A stretch of DNA of 64,000 nt from Lysobacter niastensis (GCF_015453285.1 NZ_JADLZT010000006.1:310001-374000), one strand, 5' to 3'. Counted from the stretch's first letter, positions 1-9,701 are shown. Numbers and translations are program-made. Notes: generated by a model from the sequence alone, not told the origin.

Positions 1-22
1 GATTGAGGGTCAACATGGGTGG

Positions 23-1717
23 TTATCCGGTAATGGCGGGCAGCTTCAAGCCGTGATCTTTCGCGCACTGCAATGCGAGGTCGTAACCCGCATCGGCATG
101 GCGCATAACACCGGTCGCGGGGTCGTTCCACAGCACGCGCTCGAGTCGCTTCGCTGCGGCTTCAGTTCCGTCGCAAACGATCACCACGCCGGAATGCTGG
201 GAGAAGCCCATGCCGACACCGCCGCCGTGGTGCAGGCTGACCCAGGTCGCGCCACCGGACGTGGCCAGCATGGCGTTGAGCAGCGGCCAATCAGACACGG
301 CGTCGGAGCCGTCGCGCATGGCTTCGGTTTCGCGGTTGGGGCTGGCGACCGAACCGCAATCCAAGTGGTCTCGACCGATGACGACCGGCGCCTTCAGTTC
401 GCCGGTGCGGACCATCTCGTTGAAGGCCAGCGCAGCTCGATGCCGCTGCCCGAGGCCCAACCAGCAGATTCGTGCCGGAAGCCCTTGGAAGGCAATGCGC
501 TCGCGTGCCTGATCCAGCCAGCGGTGCAAATGCGCATCGTCTGGAAACAGTTCCTTGACCTTGGCGTCGGTGCGGTAGATGTCTTCAGGATCGCCGGAAA
601 GGGCAACCCACCGAAACGGTCCTTTGCCCTCGCAGAACAACGGCCGGATGCAGGCAGGCACGAATCCAGGAAAGGAAAAGGCGTCGGCGACGCCCGTGTC
701 GAGTGCAACCTGGCGGATGTTGTTTCCATAGTCGATGGTCGGAACCCCCATGCGATGGAAGGCGAGCATGGCCCGCACGTGTGTCGCGCACGAATTCGCC
801 GCTTCGGTTCTGAGCCGCTTGCGCTGTTCGTCATCGCCCTGACGCGCCTGCTCCCATTCCTCGAAGGTCCATCCGGCCGGGAGATAGCCGTTGATCAGGT
901 CATGCGCCGAGGTCTGATCAGTGACGGCCGCGGGCACGGCCGCTCCCGCTTGAGCAAGTTCGACGAAACGCGGCATCAGTTCGGCGGCATTTCCGAGCAG
1001 CCCCACGGACACCGGTGTGGACGAGTTCTGCACTATTGTCAGAGCTTCTTCGATGGTGCGCGCCTTGTAGTCGATGTAACGCGTGCGAAGGCGGAAGTCG
1101 ATTCGCGACTCCTGGCACTCGATCACGATGCAGCTCGCACCGGCCAGGACGGCGGCCAGCGGCTGTGCGCCGCCCATGCCGCCGAGGCCGGCCGTAAGAA
1201 CCCACTTGCCCGACCAGTCGCCGCTGTAATGCTGGCGCCCGAGTTCAACGAAGGTCTCGTAGGTGCCCTGCACGATCCCTTGCGAACCGATGTAGATCCA
1301 CGAGCCGGCCGTCATCTGGCCGTACATCATCAATCCCTTGCGATCGAGTTCGTTGAAGTGATCCCAGGTTGCCCAGTGCGGGACCAGGTTGGAATTGGCG
1401 AGCAGCACGCGGGGCGCGTCCGCGTGGGTGCGAAATACGCCTACCGGCTTACCAGATTGGATGAGCAGCGTATCGTCTTCGGCGAGGTCGCGCAGCGTGT
1501 CGAGAATGCGGTCGAAGCTAGGCCAATCGCGCGCCGCACGGCCAATACCGCCGTACACGACCAGATCTCCAGGACGCTCGGCGACGTCCGGGTCCAGGTT
1601 GTTCTGCAGCATGCGGTAAGCGGCTTCGGCCAGCCAGTTCTTGCAGTGCAGGGCGGTTCCGCGTGGAGCGCGTACGATGCGCTCGCTCGAACTTGATGGC
1701 GTAACGTGGGTGTCCAT
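23..1717 (-). CDS. hutU: Urocanate hydratase
   Basis: Converts urocanate to imidazolone propionate, the second step of histidine degradation in the cytoplasm. It has 564 residues, the usual family length, and is recognisable along its whole length: the [16 protein letters not shown]-terminal block, the glycine-rich [12 protein letters not shown] segment of the NAD-binding domain, and the C-terminal [15 protein letters not shown] block that carries the conserved cysteine. It starts 9 bp after the stop of the hutC gene, so the two are probably co-transcribed. The rest of the hut pathway should lie to the left of the window. Identification is secure. Confidence 0.97.
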   Translation of the reverse strand: MDTHVTPSSSSERIVRAPRGTALHCKNWLAEAAYRMLQNNLDPDVAERPGDLVVYGGIGRAARDWPSFDRILDTLRDLAEDDTLLIQSGKPVGVFRTHADAPRVLLANSNLVPHWATWDHFNELDRKGLMMYGQMTAGSWIYIGSQGIVQGTYETFVELGRQHYSGDWSGKWVLTAGLGGMGGAQPLAAVLAGASCIVIECQESRIDFRLRTRYIDYKARTIEEALTIVQNSSTPVSVGLLGNAAELMPRFVELAQAGAAVPAAVTDQTSAHDLINGYLPAGWTFEEWEQARQGDDEQRKRLRTEAANSCATHVRAMLAFHRMGVPTIDYGNNIRQVALDTGVADAFSFPGFVPACIRPLFCEGKGPFRWVALSGDPEDIYRTDAKVKELFPDDAHLHRWLDQARERIAFQGLPARICWLGLGQRHRAALAFNEMVRTGELKAPVVIGRDHLDCGSVASPNRETEAMRDGSDAVSDWPLLNAMLATSGGATWVSLHHGGGVGMGFSQHSGVVIVCDGTEAAAKRLERVLWNDPATGVMRHADAGYDLALQCAKDHGLKLPAITG

Positions 1718-1726
1718 GATGACTCG

Positions 1727-2449
1727 TCAGGAGGTGGTGTCGCCGACCTGGAATGAACCGACGAAGCGGTACTTCCCGGCCGGATGGGTGAGGCGGACAT
1801 AACTGGCTACGTGGCCGCGCGACCAGGTGCGCCGGCTGAGGGTCAGCAGCGCGGCACCCAGTTCGACCTCGAGCACACGGGCCAGGCGCTTGTCGGCTGC
1901 TTCGGCCTCGATGACATGCTCGGTGCGCTGAAGCGGGGCCGTACGCATCAAGTACTGGTGTGGAATCTCCACATGAAAATCGATGTCGAGGTAGTCTGGC
2001 GCGCATGCCGGATTGACGAAGCGATCCTCCAGCTGCAGCGGCTGGCCATCGGCTCTATGCAGCAATCGCGAGTGGAACAGCTCGGTCGCGGCCGGCAGCC
2101 CGAATTGACTCGCCGTCGTGGCACGTGCCGCCACGCGTTCGCAGATCAACACGTCGACCGTGTGGGATTGGCCGCGGGCGACAATCTCGTCGCGGATGCT
2201 GCGCACCTCGAACATGGCCGATTCGGCTTTGGGCCCCGCCACGAACGTACCGACGCCTTGCACTCGCGTGACCACGCCAGCGTCCGTCAACTCGCGCAAG
2301 GCGCGATTGACGGTCATGCGAGAAACCCCGAACTTGGTGACGAGGTCGTTCTCGCTGGGAATGCGGCTCAAGGGCGGCCAATCGCCATTGGTAACGTGGC
2401 GCAGAATGTAGTGCTTGAGCTTCAGGTACTGCGGCTTGGGTCCTTCCAT
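1727..2449 (-). CDS. hutC: HutC, GntR-family histidine-utilisation repressor
   Basis: A 240-residue regulator with an N-terminal GntR winged helix (about residues 5-70, including SENDLVTKFGVSRMTVNRALRELTDAGVVTRVQGVGTFVA, shown here only as landmarks around residues 28-67) and a C-terminal UTRA ligand domain (LQLEDRFVNP around residues 125-150, THPAGKYRFVG near the end). HutC proteins repress hut genes and release DNA on binding urocanate. It lies directly upstream of hutU, and a TGTCTATACA sequence resembling the HutC operator sits 16 bp before its ATG, which fits autoregulation. Confidence 0.93.
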   Translation of the reverse strand: MEGPKPQYLKLKHYILRHVTNGDWPPLSRIPSENDLVTKFGVSRMTVNRALRELTDAGVVTRVQGVGTFVAGPKAESAMFEVRSIRDEIVARGQSHTVDVLICERVAARATTASQFGLPAATELFHSRLLHRADGQPLQLEDRFVNPACAPDYLDIDFHVEIPHQYLMRTAPLQRTEHVIEAEAADKRLARVLEVELGAALLTLSRRTWSRGHVASYVRLTHPAGKYRFVGSFQVGDTTS

Positions 2450-2464
2450 GTGGTGATCATGGCA

Positions 2465-2476
2465 TGTCTATACAAC
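2465..2476. promoter_or_regulatory. Putative HutC operator (hutC side)
   Basis: TGTCTATACAAC lies just upstream of the hutC start codon. Its first ten bases differ by one from the palindrome TGTATATACA known for HutC in pseudomonads. Inferred autoregulatory site. Confidence 0.6.
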
Positions 2477-2582
2477 CGATGAAAAGACATCAATGTCACA
2501 TAGTTGAGCTGGCACCTTCGGTTTTGATGGCCGGCATGTCGACCGGGCGTTGACACCCTATTTGGGCACATGGTATTTGGTG

Positions 2583-2591
2583 GTATAGACA
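2583..2591. promoter_or_regulatory. Second HutC-like half site, inverted
   Basis: GTATAGACA is the exact reverse complement of the TGTCTATAC at 2465-2473. It lies 25 bp upstream of the CopL-like gene. It may be a second HutC contact for the hut promoter, or may bring the divergent gene under HutC. Confidence 0.45.
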
Positions 2592-2615
2592 ACTAGAACC
2601 TACTTTCAGCCCGTC

Positions 2616-2999
2616 ATGCCGTCGCTTCCGCTCCTCCTGCGTTGCCTGCTTATCGTGGCCCTGTGCTTCGATACGGGCGTGTCGCAATGGACCGCCAGCG
2701 CGATGGCGATGACGGAGATCCAGCAGGCGGCCAACCCGCTGCGGAGTGCCACCGCCTCGGTGCAGGACGATGAGGATTGCGAGAGTCCCGATTTGCAGGT
2801 TGAGGGGAGCGCAGCCCATCACGACTGTACTTGTGACGCGGGATCGACGTGCTGCGCCTGCGCATTCCCCGCCGCGACCATCACGCACGCGATAGCATTC
2901 GCTGCACGGCACGAGCTGTCCGACCAACCTGCGCCGCGATCCGTACTCCCGTCGCCGCTGCGCGACAGTGCACGTGTCTTCCGACCTCCGATCGGTTGA
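2616..2999 (+). CDS. CopL-like exported Cys-rich metal-binding protein
   Basis: A 127-residue protein with an N-terminal hydrophobic signal-like segment (LPLLLRCLLIVALCF), a central acidic/His stretch, and a cysteine cluster (CTCDAGSTCCAC, residues about 73-84). It ends in RPPIG, as does the CopL gene at 10692 (RPPIGQVS). The same build (signal, Cys cluster, RPPI tail) defines the CopL family of metal-binding regulatory proteins found before copAB in xanthomonads. Here it precedes a TonB receptor instead of copA. Role inferred: sensing or buffering copper or another metal in the periplasm. Confidence 0.65.
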   Translation: MPSLPLLLRCLLIVALCFDTGVSQWTASAMAMTEIQQAANPLRSATASVQDDEDCESPDLQVEGSAAHHDCTCDAGSTCCACAFPAATITHAIAFAARHELSDQPAPRSVLPSPLRDSARVFRPPIG

Positions 3000-3123
3000 T
3001 CTTGTCCTTGGCCACCACGTCGTGGCCCTCATGCCCTGAGCGAATCAGGCCGCGCACGGCGCGCCGGCTTTTGCCGCGGGCATCCAAAAACAAGATCTGA
3101 ACACCGTCTGGGGAACCCTTTTC

Positions 3124-5838
3124 ATGTCCTGTAAGCGCAACCACCTCGCGCTGGCGATCGGCGCGTTGTTGTCAGCAGCCGTCGCCAACACCGCAGTCGC
3201 ACAGTCCAACGAAGTCAACTCGCCGGAGGCGACCGATCTCGACACCGTCACGGTCACCGGTAGCCATATCAAGCGCGCCGCCATCTCCGGCGTCGGTCCG
3301 GTCACCGTGATCGACGCAGAAGCGATCAAAGAGTCCGGCGCCATCTCGGTCGACACCCTGTTGCAGCGCCTGCCGGCTTCGGCCGGCTTCGCCGGCAACC
3401 AGACCAACGCCTATTGGGCCGACAACGGCTACGGCACGTCGCAAGTGAATCTGCGCGGCCTGGGCGTGAACCGGACGCTGGTGCTGCTCAACGGTCGTCG
3501 CGTCGTTAACGGCGGCACCGGCGCCAACAGCTCTGTCGATCTCAACACCATCCCGGTCTCGGTCATCGAGCGCATTGAAGTGCTCAAGGACGGCGCATCG
3601 GCCATCTACGGCGCAGACGCCGTGGCCGGCGTCGTGAATGTCATCACCAAGAAGGGGCTGGCCGGCGCGGAAGCCGCGGTTCGCTATGGTCAGACGTCGC
3701 AGGGTGACGGCGAAGAAACCGCGGTGGATCTGGCATGGGGCATCACCGGCGACCAGGGTTCGCTGATGGCCGCGATCAACTACGCGGAGGGGGGCACGGT
3801 CAACATGGCCGACCGTGCTCCTTGCGGCTTGGGCGAGTCCGACGGGCAATTGGTATGCGTTGGCAGTTCTTCGACGATCGGCGGTCGCGCGGTGCTTGCC
3901 GACGGTCAACGCGTCAACTTCAATCAGGATCCCAACGGCAACGGCGATTTCTTCGAGACTTACTCGCCGGCGAAGCACAACTTCAACTCCAACCCGTACC
4001 TCAACGCGGTCAATCCGATCAAGCGTTTGAGTTTCGCCACCTTCGGTGATCTGTCGCTCACCGACGACGTACGCTTGTTCACCGAGTTGATGTACACGAA
4101 TCGTCAGTCCGATCAGATCGCGACACCGGGTTCCATTGGCCAGTACCGGCCGGTCCGCATCGCCGCCACGCACCCGACCAACCCAACCGGGCAGGATCTA
4201 CTGTTGCAGCGACGCAGGTTGTTGGAGGGCGGCGTTCGCGAGTTCTATCAGGACGTCGACACCTTCCGCGCGGTCGTCGGTCTGGAAGGCCGGTTCGGCG
4301 TGGGCTGGGATTGGTCGACGGCGGTGAACTGGGGACGCAACACCGGTGTCGACGGTTCCACCAACGTCGCCAACCTCGATCGCGTGGACCAGACGCTGAA
4401 TACCGCGATCTGCAGCAATGCGCCCGGCGCGGCAATTCCCTGTGCCGATTACCTGGGCTACGGCGATGTCACCCAGGAGGTGCTCGACTACATCATGTTC
4501 ACCACCGGCGATAACGGCGGCAACGAACAGAAGAGCTTCACCGCCAATCTCAGTGGCCAGTTGTTCGAGCTGCCTGCCGGCTGGGTGGGCATGGCCACCG
4601 GCGTCGAGATCCGCAAGGAAGAGGGCTGGCGCGATCCGGATCCGCTGACCGTGCTGGGCATTGCCAACACTAACCAGCAGGACCCGATCGCAGGCGAATA
4701 CACGGCCAAGGAAGCGTTTGTCGAGTTCGCGGTGCCGCTGTTGCAGGACAAGTTCCTGGCGCAATCGTTGACACTCAATACTGCGTTCCGCTATTCGGAC
4801 TACGACCTGTTTGGCGATGACTCCAACTACAAGGTGGGTCTGGATTGGCAGATCGTTCCGTCGCTCAAGCTCCGCGCCAACTATGCCACCGCATTCCGGA
4901 TTCCCAACGTGCCGGAGTTGTTCGGTGGCGTATCCGAAGGCAACCTGACCACCACGGATCCGTGCAGCGGTTGGAGCAGCCTTCCGCCGTCCTCTGTCGT
5001 CTTCCAGAACTGCCAGGCGTCTGGCGTACCGGTCGGCTACACGCAGCTTGGCAATACCGTACTGACCACGGTTGGTGGAAACGCCGATCTCCAACCGGAG
5101 GATGCTGAAACCTTCACCGTGGGCGCGGTCTGGACGCCAGATTTTGCTCAGGGCCTGACCCTTACCTTGGACTACTTCGACATCACCATCGACAACGCTA
5201 TCCAGCGTATCGATGGTTCGACCAAGCTTGCGGTCTGCTATGACACGCCAGGCCTGGCGCATCCGTTCTGCGGTAGTTCCAATTTCACTCGCAACCCGCT
5301 GACCGGAGAGATCGACTTCCTGTCGGCGCAGCCGGTCAATACCGCGAGCGAGGAGGCCTCTGGCGTCGATATCGGCGCGTTGTACCAGTTCGACCTGTGG
5401 GGCTTTAGCAATACCTTCACGTTCGATGCTTCGTACCTGAAGCACTACAACGTCAGGCCATTCCAGGGTGGTGAGGAGATCCAGTACGCCGGGAACATCA
5501 CCGGTGGGCGGGGCAGCTACACGCAGTGGCGCGCCTTCAGCACGTTGTCGATGGAGCGGGGCCCGTGGTCTGGGGTGTACAGCATTCAGTACATCGGCTC
5601 TGCCGACGACATCAACGCCTCCCCAGGCGACATCGGTGATCATGCCCCCAGCGTCACTTACCACAACTTCCAGATCGAGTACGCAGTCAGCAAGTCGTTC
5701 GACGTCGCGTTCGGCGTCGACAACCTGTTCGACAAGGATCCGCCCTTCATCCAGAGTTGGACGGACGCCAACACCGACACGATGACCTACGACCTGCTAG
5801 GCCGTCGCTGGTACGTCAGAGCCGGCTACCGCTGGTAA
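3124..5838 (+). CDS. TonB-dependent receptor
   Basis: A 904-residue outer-membrane receptor. A signal peptide ends near ANTAVAQ (residue 27). A TonB-box-like region follows (DTVTVTGSHIKR), then a plug domain (residues about 50-170; GLGVNRTLVLLNGRRV and IEVLKDGASAIYGADAVAGVVNV), a long beta-barrel, and the terminal aromatic strand WYVRAGYRW. It belongs to the large receptor type common in xanthomonads. The substrate cannot be read from sequence. The downstream PepSY proteins, one of them a reductase fusion, suggest a chelated metal. A strong hairpin separates it from the next gene. Confidence 0.93.
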   Translation: MSCKRNHLALAIGALLSAAVANTAVAQSNEVNSPEATDLDTVTVTGSHIKRAAISGVGPVTVIDAEAIKESGAISVDTLLQRLPASAGFAGNQTNAYWADNGYGTSQVNLRGLGVNRTLVLLNGRRVVNGGTGANSSVDLNTIPVSVIERIEVLKDGASAIYGADAVAGVVNVITKKGLAGAEAAVRYGQTSQGDGEETAVDLAWGITGDQGSLMAAINYAEGGTVNMADRAPCGLGESDGQLVCVGSSSTIGGRAVLADGQRVNFNQDPNGNGDFFETYSPAKHNFNSNPYLNAVNPIKRLSFATFGDLSLTDDVRLFTELMYTNRQSDQIATPGSIGQYRPVRIAATHPTNPTGQDLLLQRRRLLEGGVREFYQDVDTFRAVVGLEGRFGVGWDWSTAVNWGRNTGVDGSTNVANLDRVDQTLNTAICSNAPGAAIPCADYLGYGDVTQEVLDYIMFTTGDNGGNEQKSFTANLSGQLFELPAGWVGMATGVEIRKEEGWRDPDPLTVLGIANTNQQDPIAGEYTAKEAFVEFAVPLLQDKFLAQSLTLNTAFRYSDYDLFGDDSNYKVGLDWQIVPSLKLRANYATAFRIPNVPELFGGVSEGNLTTTDPCSGWSSLPPSSVVFQNCQASGVPVGYTQLGNTVLTTVGGNADLQPEDAETFTVGAVWTPDFAQGLTLTLDYFDITIDNAIQRIDGSTKLAVCYDTPGLAHPFCGSSNFTRNPLTGEIDFLSAQPVNTASEEASGVDIGALYQFDLWGFSNTFTFDASYLKHYNVRPFQGGEEIQYAGNITGGRGSYTQWRAFSTLSMERGPWSGVYSIQYIGSADDINASPGDIGDHAPSVTYHNFQIEYAVSKSFDVAFGVDNLFDKDPPFIQSWTDANTDTMTYDLLGRRWYVRAGYRW

Positions 5839-5844
5839 TCCCTT

Positions 5845-5885
5845 CCTGGTTCCGCCGGCTGACGCCGGCGGAACCAGGGTTTGCT
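5845..5885 (+). terminator. Perfect 15-bp hairpin after the TonB receptor
   Basis: Bases 5845-5859 pair perfectly with 5864-5878 around a TGAC loop, followed by GTTTGCT. It begins 6 bp after the receptor stop and ends 40 bp before the next ATG. This is a rho-independent-type terminator or an mRNA-stabilising hairpin that lowers expression of the PepSY genes. Confidence 0.75.
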
Positions 5886-5919
5886 ACACACTCGCCGAAG
5901 TAGTTCGATTGGTGCCTTC

Positions 5920-6612
5920 ATGAAACCTGCATTCTGGGCCCGCCGCGCCCACAAGTGGATCGCCCTCGTGGTGGGAGTCCAAGCCCTGCTGTGGATGCTC
6001 AGTGGCTTGTACATGACCTCGATCTCGATCGAGATCATTCACGGTGATCACCTGGCGCATGCCAGTTCAAAGCCACTGGTGCCTACCGCGTCCGTGATCG
6101 GCCCTGACGCCTTGTCAGCGCAATACCCCGGCATCACTACGTTTCGTCTGAAGCGATTCCTCGATCGCGAGGTATACGAAGTGCATCAACCGGAGCAGAT
6201 CACGCTGGTGGATGCGCGCTCTGGTGCACGGCTGAGCCCGCTGGACGAAGCGGCCGCGCGCCAACTTGCGACGTCGCTTTATCAGGGTGAGGCGCCCATA
6301 GCTTCGGTGAAACTGTTGCAGGAGGCGCCTCGGGAGGTCGCTTCGCGCCCGGTGCCGATGTGGGGCGTGACCTTTGCCGACAACAACGAAACCACACTCT
6401 ACCTCTCGCCGCAGACCGGCGAGCTCCTTGCCAAGAGGCATGACCTGTGGCGTTGGTTCGATTTCCTCTGGATGTTCCACATCATGGATTACGAGGAACG
6501 CGAGGACGTCAACAATACACTGCTACGGACCGCATCCTCGATCGGGTTGGTGTTTGCGCTGAGTGGTCTTTGGCTCTTGTTCTACAGCTTCAGCAGGAGG
6601 CGCGCCGCATGA
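5920..6612 (+). CDS. PepSY-domain membrane protein
   Basis: A 230-residue protein with an N-terminal membrane helix (HKWIALVVGVQALLWMLSGLYM, residues about 9-31), a periplasmic PepSY-like middle part ending in TTLYLSPQTGELLAKR and WRWFDFLWMFHIMDY, and a C-terminal helix (TASSIGLVFALSGLWLLFYSF). The paired His residues (RAHKW, MFHIMDY) resemble the haem-ligand layout of PepSY-TM reductases. I chose the ATG at 5920 because the hydrophobic start follows at once. Its stop overlaps the next ATG by 4 bp. Its neighbour has the same helix-PepSY-helix layout, so the pair probably arose by duplication. Confidence 0.85.
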   Translation: MKPAFWARRAHKWIALVVGVQALLWMLSGLYMTSISIEIIHGDHLAHASSKPLVPTASVIGPDALSAQYPGITTFRLKRFLDREVYEVHQPEQITLVDARSGARLSPLDEAAARQLATSLYQGEAPIASVKLLQEAPREVASRPVPMWGVTFADNNETTLYLSPQTGELLAKRHDLWRWFDFLWMFHIMDYEEREDVNNTLLRTASSIGLVFALSGLWLLFYSFSRRRAA

Positions 6613-8444
6613 CCCCCTGGTTTCGGAAACTGCACAAGTGGGTAGGGCTGATCATCGCCCTACAGTTCGTACTGTGGATGAGCAGTGGCCTGGTGATGAG
6701 CCTGCTCGATCAGGGCACCGTTGAAGGTCATCACCATCGAGCCAGTCATGATCACGAAGCTGCGTCGTGGCCCGGCGGCATGCTGGCGACGTCGCGCGTT
6801 CTGGCCATCGCCGACCGACCGGTTCAGATGATAGAGGCCTCGTGGCTGCAGGACCGCCCGGTCTATCGACTGACACACAAGTCCACGATTTGGCTTGTCG
6901 ATGCGAAGGATGGCAGGCCGGTAAAGGTCGATGCTGCCACCGCGGGGGCCATCGCCGCCGCCGACTACGTTGGAGAAGGGCGTACGGGCACCGCGGAGTG
7001 GCTGGAGACCGCCACGCTCGAGGCCCGTGGGCACGAGGGCCCGATGTGGCGCGTACCGTTCAACGACGAGGACGGCACCACACTCTACGTGTCCGCTTGG
7101 GACGGACGCATCCTGGAACGTCGCAACGACACCTGGCGTTTGTTCGACATCTTCTGGATGTTGCACATCATGGATTACACCGGGCGGCAGGACTTCAACA
7201 ATCCGCTCGTGATCATGTCAGCCGCTGGTGGGCTGTGGATCGCGCTTTCTGGTTTCTGGTTGCTGGTCACGAGCTTCCGCCTGAGCGAGTTCGTTCCGGC
7301 GCGCTGGCGACGAGTTCGCGAGGTGACCGTGCTCGATGCGAGCGGTGCCAAATTGCGGTCAGTCGAATCGCATAGCGGGGATACGGTGTATCTCGCCATG
7401 GCAAGGCAAGGCCTGCAACTGCCTTCCAACTGCGGCGGCGGCCAAAGCTGCGGCTTGTGCGAAGTGCGGGTGCGCGGCGTGGCGCCTGCGCCGACGACGG
7501 CCGATCGCGAGCACATCGCGGACAGTCGTTTGCGAATGGGCTACCGGCTGGCTTGCAATCTGCCGGTGGAGCACGCAGCGGAGGTGGAAGTGGCTGCCGG
7601 CTCCAACTTGTGGACCGAGCGCGTCGCGAAAGTGGAGCGGGTGACCGCGGTGACGCCATTTCTACGCGAGATAGTGCTGGCTCCTGATACCCCTGTGGGC
7701 GCGGACTTCCAACCGGGCGCGTACCTCCAGGTGCATGTGCCCGACTACACGTTCCAACGCCACGACCTCCAGCACCCGGATCACCATCGCGCAGATTGGG
7801 CCGGTTTGAATCTGCCCGACACCCTGGCGAACAAGGAGCCGGTGCGACGTTCCTATTCACTGGCCCTGCCCGTGGAGAAGGCCGCGGGCAGGGTGACCTT
7901 GCTCACGCGATTCAGTCCGGGGCGTCAGGACAAGAAACGGCAACCGGTGGGCAAGGGCTCGACCTACCTGTACTCGCTCAAGCCCGGCGATACGCTTCGG
8001 TTCAGTGGGCCGTTTGGAGACTTTGCGCTCAAGCCAGGCGCGCGAGAGAAGGTATTCATTGGTGGTGGTGCGGGTATGGCACCGTTGCGCGCGATGATTC
8101 ACGCGCGACTCGATGGCGGTGCGTCGGAGCGCATCCATTTCTGGTACGGCGCACGCAACCTCCGCGATGCGCCGTATGTGGAGGAAATGGCCGAACTCGC
8201 GCGGCGCTACCCCAACTTCACTTGGCACCTGGTCCTCTCCGAAGAGGCCGAGCACGCTGCCGGACTGGTCAAGGGACTGGTGCACGAAGCCGCACACGCA
8301 CATCTGCTGCAGGACCATCCGGACCTGCAGGCCTGTGAGTTCTACCTGTGCGGTCCTCCGGCGATGCTGTCCGCGTCCCGACAGTTGCTGCGCAAATTGG
8401 GCATAGCGGAAGGAATGGTCGCGTTTGACGACTTCAAGGTCTGA
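6609..8444 (+). CDS. PepSY membrane protein fused to an NqrF-like 2Fe-2S/FAD/NAD(P)H reductase
   Basis: A 611-residue fusion. Residues about 1-235 repeat the layout of the preceding PepSY protein (HKWVGLIIALQFVLWMSSG; WMLHIMDYTG). Residues about 240-335 form a plant-type 2Fe-2S ferredoxin domain (LPSNCGGGQSCGLCEVRVRG, near residue 272). Residues about 340-611 form a ferredoxin-NADP reductase module with the FAD motif RRSYSLALP (about 413), the nucleotide motif GGGAGMAPLRAM (about 484) and the C-terminal CGPPAML. Electrons would pass from NAD(P)H through FAD and 2Fe-2S across the membrane, plausibly to reduce a metal chelate taken up by the upstream receptor. The substrate is an inference. Confidence 0.9.
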   Translation: MTPWFRKLHKWVGLIIALQFVLWMSSGLVMSLLDQGTVEGHHHRASHDHEAASWPGGMLATSRVLAIADRPVQMIEASWLQDRPVYRLTHKSTIWLVDAKDGRPVKVDAATAGAIAAADYVGEGRTGTAEWLETATLEARGHEGPMWRVPFNDEDGTTLYVSAWDGRILERRNDTWRLFDIFWMLHIMDYTGRQDFNNPLVIMSAAGGLWIALSGFWLLVTSFRLSEFVPARWRRVREVTVLDASGAKLRSVESHSGDTVYLAMARQGLQLPSNCGGGQSCGLCEVRVRGVAPAPTTADREHIADSRLRMGYRLACNLPVEHAAEVEVAAGSNLWTERVAKVERVTAVTPFLREIVLAPDTPVGADFQPGAYLQVHVPDYTFQRHDLQHPDHHRADWAGLNLPDTLANKEPVRRSYSLALPVEKAAGRVTLLTRFSPGRQDKKRQPVGKGSTYLYSLKPGDTLRFSGPFGDFALKPGAREKVFIGGGAGMAPLRAMIHARLDGGASERIHFWYGARNLRDAPYVEEMAELARRYPNFTWHLVLSEEAEHAAGLVKGLVHEAAHAHLLQDHPDLQACEFYLCGPPAMLSASRQLLRKLGIAEGMVAFDDFKV

Positions 8445-8457
8445 GCAGGCCGGTCGT

Positions 8458-8487
8458 CGAGGAGGTGTCGGTAACGGCGCCTCCTCG
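8458..8487. terminator. Hairpin between convergent genes
   Basis: CGAGGAGG (8458-8465) pairs with CCTCCTCG (8480-8487) across a 14-base loop, exactly between two convergent stop codons. It lacks a good T tract on either side. Probable shared terminator. Confidence 0.5.
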
Positions 8488-8489
8488 GA

Positions 8490-9461
8490 TCATCCGTCGC
8501 GCAAGCTCCTGCCCTTGTTGTCAACTGAATGTATTGCCTGCTTCCCTGCGCCAGGGGGCACGACTTTGAAGATCGTCGAGTAGCGAATCTGCCAATCGCG
8601 CCGGCTACGGTTGATCGGTTCCAGCCCCCAACGAATCCATGGCCAGCCGCCCTTGTGGGGGCCGGCAGAATAGATCGCATCCAGGTCATGTGTGATTGGC
8701 TTGAGATTAAGCCGCCTGATGACCTTGCACTTGACGTTCAAGTCGACTCCGTCCACCACCAGATAACCGCCCGGCTTCACCAGGCCCACAATCCCAGTTA
8801 GGCAAGCGGCTGCCTGCGCGTCGTCCATGGGGCCGAGAAAATTGTTGGCGAGCACGACATCATGAGTGCCAAGATTGGCGACTGCTGAGCTGTCGCAAAT
8901 GTCGCCAACCACCCACTTGCATCCAGCCCTAATCCAGTCATGCACGATGAATTCGTCTCCACGCGGAGCAAAGAGGCGGGGAATGACGTCTTCGGAAAGG
9001 TCCGCCAGCTCAGATTCGTCATGGGGCATTTTTACAGCGGGTGCGCTGGCTCGGTATAGGGCGGCCTGCGCGCTGGCTATCGCCTCGGGGGAAATGTCCA
9101 CGCCGACCCCGGTAACGATCAAGCTGGGTATGGAAGAGCGCAGGGCCCAAAGCAGAGAGTACAACTCCGCGCCAGAGCTGCACCCGATGGACGCGACGCT
9201 GATTGGGGTTAGGGGGGATGCCTCCTTGACCAGCGAGACCAATTGATTGAGTTGGGGCTGATTGCGGAGAAACCGGGTGTAGTGACTCTGCACCCGGTCC
9301 TGGTAACGGACGTAGTGTCTATAGATGAACGTTCCAAACCATCGATAGGCGGTCGACGCAAGCCGCTCGGGAGGGGAGGTCTCCCACACGGGGCGTGCGA
9401 AGTGAGCTACTCCGCGCAGCAGGAAGCGGACGGTTGAGATTGGCAACGAATGACTTCCCAC
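8490..9461 (-). CDS. Class I SAM-dependent methyltransferase-like protein
   Basis: A 323-residue protein read from a GTG start with GGAG 9 bases upstream. Residues about 85-110 (ISVASIGCSSGAELYSLLWAL) form the glycine-rich SAM-binding motif I, in the CheR-like version IGCSSGAE. VTGVGVDISPEAIASAQ is motif II, and a later DVVLANNFLGPM stretch is in the position of motif IV. The substrate is not evident. Residues 1-80 are basic and aromatic-rich. It is divergent from another methyltransferase-family gene at 9702, with a shared 240-bp region between them. Function beyond methyl transfer is unknown. Confidence 0.75.
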   Translation of the reverse strand: MGSHSLPISTVRFLLRGVAHFARPVWETSPPERLASTAYRWFGTFIYRHYVRYQDRVQSHYTRFLRNQPQLNQLVSLVKEASPLTPISVASIGCSSGAELYSLLWALRSSIPSLIVTGVGVDISPEAIASAQAALYRASAPAVKMPHDESELADLSEDVIPRLFAPRGDEFIVHDWIRAGCKWVVGDICDSSAVANLGTHDVVLANNFLGPMDDAQAAACLTGIVGLVKPGGYLVVDGVDLNVKCKVIRRLNLKPITHDLDAIYSAGPHKGGWPWIRWGLEPINRSRRDWQIRYSTIFKVVPPGAGKQAIHSVDNKGRSLRDG

Positions 9462-9701
9462 GCTCGCGCTCCGATGTGTTACCCGCCGACAACGTATCTA
9501 AGTTTTCGAGAAGGTCTTGTTGAGGGTTTGAATGGAGTCTTGACCCAACTCCATAGTCACTCCTGCGAGGCGAGCAGATGCAGGTCTGTTCGTACGGTCG
9601 AACACGCAACGGCGCTATCACCCTACTAGGTGACCGCAGGAGACGGCCGGTCGTCGACCACCGGCGCGTTCCATCCAGAAAAGCTAGGAGAGGCGCTTCC
9701 T

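Noticed and set aside
53-1696. 547-codon open frame opposite hutU
   Set aside because: Shadow of a high-GC gene; hutU is a certain match and this frame shows no family motif.
4198-5664. 488-codon open frame opposite the TonB receptor
   Set aside because: Antisense shadow; the composition is typical of reverse-frame translation and no motif is seen.
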